Origin: Candidatus Kuenenia stuttgartensis
GTDB taxonomy: Bacteria > Planctomycetota > Planctomycetia > Pirellulales > UBA1268
Direction: 5' to 3'
Length of the DNA: 37,788 nucleotides
Assembly (NCBI GenBank): GCA_945891385.1
Contig: CAMDDJ010000029.1
Span: 1 to 37,788, forward strand
The notes under the pieces were generated by a model. That model was given only the letters and a program-made list of their open reading frames with translations, ran no database searches and was not told the origin of the DNA. Both the position numbers and the translations under genes were made by a program. This document shows, piece after piece, positions 33,237-37,788 of this stretch. How positions within the stretch are numbered: position 1 is the first letter of the stretch; each line of letters starts with the position of its first letter.

Positions 33237-33335
33237 TCAGGTGCGGATGTGCTTCCGCTTCATCTTCCGGGCCTTGCTGTTGGCGGGCCGGGCGCCGTGG
33301 TTCGCCTTCTTCAGGCCGCGATGCGGTTTCGCCAT
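33237..33335 (-). CDS. 32-residue very basic protein, bL37-like candidate ribosomal protein
   Basis: MAKPHRGLKKANHGARPANS then KARKMKRKHIRT; 13 of the 32 residues are Lys or Arg. The ATG at 33335 is preceded by GGAG at 9 bases (CTGGAGTTTTCCCCG). As I recall it, mycobacterial bL37, a 24-residue 50S protein, ends with KANHGKRPNA; this protein shares the KANHG-x-RP core, so I propose the same family with a longer basic tail. The match is from memory, not a search. The gene stands upstream of fabZ-like and trmB on the same strand, a translation-related setting. Confidence 0.7.
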   Translation of the reverse strand: MAKPHRGLKKANHGARPANSKARKMKRKHIRT

Positions 33336-33443
33336 CGGGGAAAACTCCAGAAACAAACGTGGGGGAACGCCGGCGAAACGCCGCCGACCAGCCTGGCGGT
33401 TATACCGTCTCAGGGATCGCGACGCCACGGCACCGCCGCAGGG

Positions 33444-33920
33444 TCAGCGGTGCCGCTCGGCGGCAATCGCTTCGCCGATGCTCGTACGGACAATCTCGAC
33501 GAAGCTCGCGGCCAGAAAGCCGAACAGGCCGCCCAGGATGGCCGAAGAAATGCCACCGAGAACCGCACCCGCGGCGGAGGCGGAGGCTAGTCGCAGCAGG
33601 GCAGCCGTCCCTGCCAATCCCCCGCAGGTTCCGCCGATGCAGACCGAGACGGGCACGAGTCGGCCCAGGCTGGTCCGCCGCTCGAGGTGGGCCGGCGGCC
33701 GAGCTGGCAGCGGCTGATTCCCTGCCTGGCTCTGAGTTCGCTCCAGGCTCCGATCGGTCGCCTCGCGGAGGTTCGTCCCAATTGCGTTGCCTGCCACATG
33801 CATGGCCACGCTCGCCGCGATCACGGCGACCGCGAGCCAGCCGGCCAGTCCCAGCCAGCCGACCGCCGCGCATGCAAGGCCGACCACGACCGTGAGCCAG
33901 GCATAGGTCGCCAGCCGCAT
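33444..33920 (-). CDS. Small membrane protein of unknown function
   Basis: 158 residues. Two hydrophobic hairpins, at about 5-42 (YAWLTVVVGLACAAVGWLGLA, AVAVIAASVAMHVAGN) and 90-145 (GGTCGGLAGTAALL..., GGISSAILGGLFGFLAASFVEIV), are separated by a basic/acidic cytoplasmic-looking linker (REATDRSLERTQSQ). Glycine-rich transmembrane stretches are notable. GGAGGTGG lies 5-13 bases before the ATG at 33920, which decides the start over an upstream GTG. No family recognised. Gap of 77 bases after the downstream end of the first barrel protein. Confidence 0.7.
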   Translation of the reverse strand: MRLATYAWLTVVVGLACAAVGWLGLAGWLAVAVIAASVAMHVAGNAIGTNLREATDRSLERTQSQAGNQPLPARPPAHLERRTSLGRLVPVSVCIGGTCGGLAGTAALLRLASASAAGAVLGGISSAILGGLFGFLAASFVEIVRTSIGEAIAAERHR

Positions 33921-33997
33921 CGGAACCACCTCCACGACAAACTATTCCGCCGCGGAAGTATAGACGGCAGCCGCGGGCTGGCCGATCACCGACAGCC

Positions 33998-35593
33998 TCA
34001 CCAGCCCGTCGTCGCTGCCTCCTCGCCGTAGATCGGCAGCAGGCGGTAGTAGACCTCGAGCGTCAACACGGCCAGGGCCGTGTGGCCGAGTCGGCCACCA
34101 GGTCGGGTGTCGACGTCGGCGAAGCTCCAACTCCCGGCCTCGTGCCCCTGCCGCGATTGACGGGCGACGAGTCCGGTCCGGTTCCGGTCGTTCCACCGTT
34201 TCCAGAGCGGATGCTGCCGGAGCAGGAGCGCCTGGGAGAGGTAGAAGTTGAGATAGACGGCCTCCGCATCCGGGCCGCCCTTGGCCAGACGGGTCAGTCC
34301 CTGATCGACCGTGGCTTCCTGGGGCCAGACCGTGTAGACGCGGCAGAGGAGGCCGATCGCAGACGTGCATGGCCGGTCTTGGGCTGCCAGGTAGCCGTAG
34401 CCTTCTCCGTCGCGGACCTGCACCCGGTCGAGGAATCGGCAGACGCCGTCGATCGTGGGGGACGAGGCCGGGACGCCCGCGAGGGTGCTGCTCTTGAGCG
34501 CGGTCAACTGCCATGCGGTGACCGTCGTGTCGCCCGCTTGGCCGGGCAGGTACCGCCAGCCGCCGCCGTGAAGGTCCTGGGCTGTCTCGATGAACCGCGT
34601 CGCGTCGCGGACATACGGCAGCAGCATCCGGTCTCCCGTCATGCCGAGCGCTTCGGCCAGAGCCAGTGTGGCCACGCCATGGCCATACATCGTGCCCTCA
34701 CTCAGGTCGCCGCCCCGGGGCGTGGGCTGCATGCGGCTCATGAGGTAATACAGTCCGCGGGTGACGGTCTCCCGGTGACGGCCTTCCTCGTGGGTTTGGC
34801 CTGCCCCCAGAAACGGCAAGAGGGCGATGCCCGTGGCCGCCGTGGTGCTCGTCACAGTGCCGGGGCAGGTGCAACCGCCGTCGCACTGGCAGCCAGAGAG
34901 ATCGAATCGCCAGGAGCCGTCGCTCGCCTGATGGCGGGCCAGCCAATCGAGTCCCCGCTCGACCGCGGCCTCGCTCCTGTCCGATCCACCGTGGCGGGCC
35001 ACGCCCTCCGCGCGGGCCGCGGCCGTCCGGGAGGCGAATGCGGCCCGAGGTACCCCTGACGCAGCGGGCTGGTCTGTGGCTGAAGGTGTCGCCGCCGGCA
35101 GGCGTGCGGCAAGCTGGCTCGATGCCAGCCTCATGGGAATCGAACCGGAGTCCAGGCGCGGCTCGAGCACCGGCGGTGTGACGTCGATCGAAGGATCGAG
35201 CGATGGGACGCCGAGGCCTGCTGCCTCGGCCGCCGCGTCCTGGTTATCAGCGGCTGCCGCAGCCGCTGCGAGATTCTTCGTCGCCTCGATGAGAATCCCC
35301 GGCTCAGGCCGGTCGTCCGGGGCGGTGAATCGCAGGCTGATCGCCGCGAGCCGTTGCTCTCGTGGCGGCCTGGTCGACCAGGCCACGAGCCCGAGCCCGA
35401 GCAGGACATGCACGACAAGACTGGCGTAGCCGGCCCAGACCTGACGGCCGAACAGCAGTTGCTCGAATCGGCGGATTGCCGAGCCGCAGCCGGCCGGCTC
35501 GGCAGTCGCATCAGCCTGCGGCGAATCGGGTGAGAGCCTGCCGGTCACGTCGAGTCTCCGGGCGGCGACGGTCAGCACCGGCCCCCCGCTCAT
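33998..35593 (-). CDS. Membrane-anchored prenyltransferase/squalene-oxidase repeat (alpha-barrel) protein 1
   Basis: 531 residues. One membrane helix (about 53-72, YASLVVHVLLGLGLVAW) with a low-complexity Ala/Pro-rich linker to about 205. An (alpha/alpha)6-barrel-type repeat region follows: AAVERGLDWLARHQASDGSW, LLPFLGAGQTHEEGRHRETV, GHGVATLALAEALGM, GGGWRYLPGQAGDTTVTAWQ, TALAVLTLEVYYRLLPIY. The QxxDGSW and GGGWRY units resemble squalene-cyclase repeats, but no DxDD catalytic motif is present. After DGSWRF comes a Cys cluster CQCDGGCTC (235-243). Paralogous to the protein at 35654-37255, about one gene length away; both probably work outside the cytoplasm or at the membrane. Function unknown. 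Confidence 0.85.
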   Translation of the reverse strand: MSGGPVLTVAARRLDVTGRLSPDSPQADATAEPAGCGSAIRRFEQLLFGRQVWAGYASLVVHVLLGLGLVAWSTRPPREQRLAAISLRFTAPDDRPEPGILIEATKNLAAAAAAADNQDAAAEAAGLGVPSLDPSIDVTPPVLEPRLDSGSIPMRLASSQLAARLPAATPSATDQPAASGVPRAAFASRTAAARAEGVARHGGSDRSEAAVERGLDWLARHQASDGSWRFDLSGCQCDGGCTCPGTVTSTTAATGIALLPFLGAGQTHEEGRHRETVTRGLYYLMSRMQPTPRGGDLSEGTMYGHGVATLALAEALGMTGDRMLLPYVRDATRFIETAQDLHGGGWRYLPGQAGDTTVTAWQLTALKSSTLAGVPASSPTIDGVCRFLDRVQVRDGEGYGYLAAQDRPCTSAIGLLCRVYTVWPQEATVDQGLTRLAKGGPDAEAVYLNFYLSQALLLRQHPLWKRWNDRNRTGLVARQSRQGHEAGSWSFADVDTRPGGRLGHTALAVLTLEVYYRLLPIYGEEAATTGW

Positions 35594-35653
35594 CTCCTCG
35601 TCTTCACCGGATCGCCATCTTCAGGCCGGTCTCTCCGGGCGGGCGCGGCTTGC

Positions 35654-37255
35654 CTACTCGCGGAACTCCTGCTCCACGGTCTCGGTCCGGTACATCGGCA
35701 GATGCCGGTAGTAGACCTCCAGGATCATCGTCGCCATCGAACTGCAATAGAGCCGGCCACCCACCTCCGAGGCGTGGCCGGTGCCGAACCCGTCGAACCA
35801 GCTGCCCGCTTCGTCCCCCTCCGTCGCTTGAGCCGCGAGCAGCGTGGGCTTCATCTTGGCATTCCATGCCGTCCAGAGGTCGCCACCCATGTGGTGCATG
35901 ATCTGGGTGGCGTAGTAGTCGTAGTAGAGATCGTCCGTAGGGCCGCGTTTGGCCAGATGCCCCACGCCCTTTTGCATCGCCGGGTGATCCTTCTTCCAGC
36001 CCATGTACATGCGGCAGAGCAGGCCGACGGCCGACCGGGCGTCGGTAGCCGCCGACTTGTCGACGTAGCCGTAGCGGGCGCCGTCGTCGGACTGGACGAA
36101 ATCGAGGAACCCTCCGGCCTTCGACACGGTGAGCGGATTGACGGGGATGCCGGCCATGAATCCGCTCTTGAGCGCCATGACCTGCCAGCCCACGACGGAG
36201 GTGTCACCGGCTTCTCCCGGGTGATACCGCCAGCCCCCGCCCGCCGAGTCTTGGGCCTGCATGATGTAATCGAGCACGGCCTTGGTCGGAGCCTGCAGGC
36301 TGGGGTCGCGGGACATCGCCAGGCACTCGGCGAGGGCGATGCCCACGAGCCCTTGGGTATAGAGCGTGCCGCCTTCGGGGTTGTACACGCGGCCGTTGCC
36401 CTCCCGAGCTAACCGGATCAGAAACCCGATTCCGGCCTGCACCTGCTGGCGGTAGGGACCCTTGAGGTGGGTCTCGCCGCGACCCAGGTAGGGCAAGAGC
36501 GCCAGGGCGGTGGCCGCTGCCCGCTCGGCCCGCGGGTCGTCGCTGCCGTGCGAACACTTGCCCATGCAACTCGGGCAGTCGTTGAAGTTGAACGACCAAC
36601 TGCCGTCGGGCAGTTGATGTCGCAGGAACCATTTGAGCGACCGCTCGACGGCCGCCTCGGTGTCGGCCCCGCCGCCGGACGAGCGGGCCAGCGATCCGGC
36701 CTTGCCTCGGCCGCCGAGGCCTCCGCCTTCTCCGCCGATTGCGCCGATGCTTGCCAGCATGTCGGATGGAGCGGCCGAGTCTGGACCGAAGTCGGCAAGA
36801 TCCACGCTGAGCGGCGCCGCATCGACATCGTCGGCGAGCGATGCGACTTCGACCGGTTCGACCGTCACGGCCGTGGTCACCAGCAGGTCGGCCGCCGGGT
36901 CGACCGCATCGGCGGCGAGATCGTCGGCTGTCATCTCCTGCACCTCGAATTCGGTCAGTTCCTCGAGCCGCTCCGAGACACTCGAGCGGATCGGCAGCGG
37001 CGGCGGCACGCTGGGAGTGCCGGTCACGATCAGGGCCAGCGCGATGAAGGCGATCACATGGACGAGCAGGCTGACGACCCAGGCAGGCACCGTTGCCAGA
37101 AGACCCCTGCCCAGGCTGGCACCAGCCCCGGACTGCACTGGCTGGTCCTCGGTCGCCGCTGAGCTCGAGGGTGGCACGGGTTCTGAGAGAATCTGGCTCA
37201 CCTGCGACGCGCCCCTGGGAACTGCCCCGCGTACGCCACCCACCCCGGGCGGCAA
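35654..37255 (-). CDS. Membrane-anchored prenyltransferase/squalene-oxidase repeat (alpha-barrel) protein 2
   Basis: 533 residues in the longest form, paralog of the preceding entry. Membrane helix about 52-78 (LLATVPAWVVSLLVHVIAF), then an acidic linker (about 95-190, with a Gly-rich stretch GAIGGEGGGLGGRGKAGS). The barrel repeat follows: AAVERSLKWFLRHQLPDGSW, LLPYLGRGETHLKGPYRQQV, GGGWRYHPGEAGDTSVVGWQ, MATMILEVYYRHLPMYR. A Cys cluster CPSCMGKCSH (227-236) follows DGSW. Start is uncertain: TTG at 37255 (longest form), GTG 37243 or GTG 37201, the last with AGGGG upstream. A TATACT box lies on the minus strand at 37296-37291 with no good -35. Divergent from rpmG. Confidence 0.85.
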   Translation of the reverse strand: MPPGVGGVRGAVPRGASQVSQILSEPVPPSSSAATEDQPVQSGAGASLGRGLLATVPAWVVSLLVHVIAFIALALIVTGTPSVPPPLPIRSSVSERLEELTEFEVQEMTADDLAADAVDPAADLLVTTAVTVEPVEVASLADDVDAAPLSVDLADFGPDSAAPSDMLASIGAIGGEGGGLGGRGKAGSLARSSGGGADTEAAVERSLKWFLRHQLPDGSWSFNFNDCPSCMGKCSHGSDDPRAERAAATALALLPYLGRGETHLKGPYRQQVQAGIGFLIRLAREGNGRVYNPEGGTLYTQGLVGIALAECLAMSRDPSLQAPTKAVLDYIMQAQDSAGGGWRYHPGEAGDTSVVGWQVMALKSGFMAGIPVNPLTVSKAGGFLDFVQSDDGARYGYVDKSAATDARSAVGLLCRMYMGWKKDHPAMQKGVGHLAKRGPTDDLYYDYYATQIMHHMGGDLWTAWNAKMKPTLLAAQATEGDEAGSWFDGFGTGHASEVGGRLYCSSMATMILEVYYRHLPMYRTETVEQEFRE

Positions 37256-37492
37256 CGGGGTCGCGACCCTTTCCTTCTAGGGTCCGCTGAAGTATATCGC
37301 TTGCCCCGGCCGGGCGATCCGACTCCCGGTCGTCCCGGCCGAATTCGGCCCGAGATCGACACCGCTGGCTTTCTGGAGTGGTTCGATGTAGTTTCTGGGG
37401 CTGCGATCTGCGTGGTGACGCCGCAGCGAACCGCTCGTCTGTCACCCACCACCTCACCCTCAACCGGGACCCCTCAACCGGGCGACGACACA

Positions 37493-37657
37493 ATGGCCAA
37501 GGGCAAGAAGAAGCTCGAAGTGATCCACCTCGTGTGCGAGGAAACCGGCGACTACAACTACACGCTCCGGCGGAAGTCCGGAGGTGAGAAGTTGAAGGTC
37601 AAGAAGTATTCGCCCCGGCTGCGGAAGCACACGCTCCACAACGAGAAGAAGAAGTAG
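37493..37657 (+). CDS. rpmG: 50S ribosomal protein L33 (bL33)
   Basis: 54 residues. It begins MAKGKKKLEVIHLVCEETGD and runs through YNYTLRRKSGG to KVKKYSPRLRKHTLHNEKKK, the bL33 pattern. Only one of the four zinc-ligand cysteines of C+ paralogs remains (Cys15), so it is a zinc-independent form. The 237-base gap upstream is shared with barrel protein 2. Often near secE/nusG in bacteria, but those genes are not in the window. Confidence 0.92.
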   Translation: MAKGKKKLEVIHLVCEETGDYNYTLRRKSGGEKLKVKKYSPRLRKHTLHNEKKK

Positions 37658-37720
37658 CAGCGACGTCCTGCCTGATCGTGTGCAACGTCGGCTGGGTGAG
37701 GCGGTGAAGTGCTCGGTGGG

Positions 37721-37735
37721 CGGGCAACCCCGACC
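37721..37735 (+). repeat. Element B fragment downstream of rpmG
   Basis: CGGGCAACCCCGACC is identical to 31978-31992, the end of the right arm of element B and three bases beyond. The following bases also correspond loosely (TGGCAACCCTTTT against GTGCAACCTTTT). It lies 63 bases past the rpmG stop; the left arm is missing. Confidence 0.55.
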
Positions 37736-37788
37736 TGGCAACCCTTTTCGACGTGTTCGGTGCCCAGCCGCTTCCGCTAGCCGACCTC

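Noticed and set aside
31815-33590. Plus-strand open frame of 591 codons
   Set aside because: It covers trmB, the FabZ-like gene, the basic small protein and element B on the other strand; no coding signature.
33998-37255. Squalene-hopene cyclases
   Set aside because: Barrel repeats are present, but the DxDD catalytic motif is absent, and both have a membrane anchor and linker at the N-terminus.
1-37788. tRNA genes, rRNA, CRISPR arrays, insertion sequences with transposase
   Set aside because: Intergenic sequence was read for tRNA T-loop and acceptor patterns, regular direct repeats and transposase motifs; nothing convincing was seen.

Overview
The window is about 38 kb of high-GC (roughly two-thirds G+C) bacterial chromosome. 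Its gene content points to a planctomycete, probably Pirellulales-like. The main clues are a two-domain DUF1080 protein, a formyltransferase/hydrolase (Fhc) gene pair for tetrahydromethanopterin C1 metabolism in a bacterium, two tandem membrane-anchored squalene-cyclase-fold proteins, a PIN-TRAM membrane protein, a type-specific ABC-2 transporter set, and many secreted proteins of unknown role. It reads as core chromosome. There are no transposases, phage genes, CRISPR arrays, rRNAs or recognisable tRNAs.

Layout. 1-2697 (minus): a YtrA-type GntR repressor, an ABC ATPase and a membrane protein that runs off the left edge, behind a clear promoter with an overlapping operator. 2860-6250 (plus): a secreted DUF1080 protein and a LamG-like/metallophosphoesterase protein. 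6353-7180 (minus): an esterase. 7284-8919 (plus): a purine phosphoribosyltransferase coupled to a glycosyltransferase. 9043-14499 (minus): fhcA, fhcB, a PIN-TRAM protein, a dGTPase-like HD hydrolase and a HIT hydrolase. 14546-17243 (plus): scpA, an RNase Z-like protein and hemW, joined by start/stop overlaps. 17426-20425 (minus): pntB, pntAB, pntAA, the proton-translocating transhydrogenase. 20769-21752 (plus): rplM-rpsI. 21995-27522 (plus): a secreted CFI-box-like protein and a three-gene ABC-2 system. 27607-30056 (minus): proB and a CNNM/CBS protein. 30203-31780 (plus): a PurF-like amidotransferase. 32016-37255 (minus): trmB, a FabZ-like dehydratase, a 32-residue very basic protein resembling ribosomal protein bL37, a small membrane protein and two paralogous alpha-barrel proteins. 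37493-37657 (plus): rpmG.

Most striking pattern. Each of the five convergent gene junctions (6.3, 9.0, 17.35, 27.55 and 31.9 kb) holds a palindromic repeat or a fragment of one. I found none in the divergent or same-strand gaps. Four belong to one family (element A, about 79 bp, with inverted ends GGCTCGGGG). The fifth (element B) is a 135-bp structure with perfect 27-bp inverted arms, and a fragment of it recurs after rpmG. They lack the U-tract of intrinsic terminators. They may be bidirectional transcript-end structures or non-autonomous mobile hairpins that survive only at 3' ends. This is the best candidate here for something undescribed.

All family assignments come from reading motifs in the translations. 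No database search was run.
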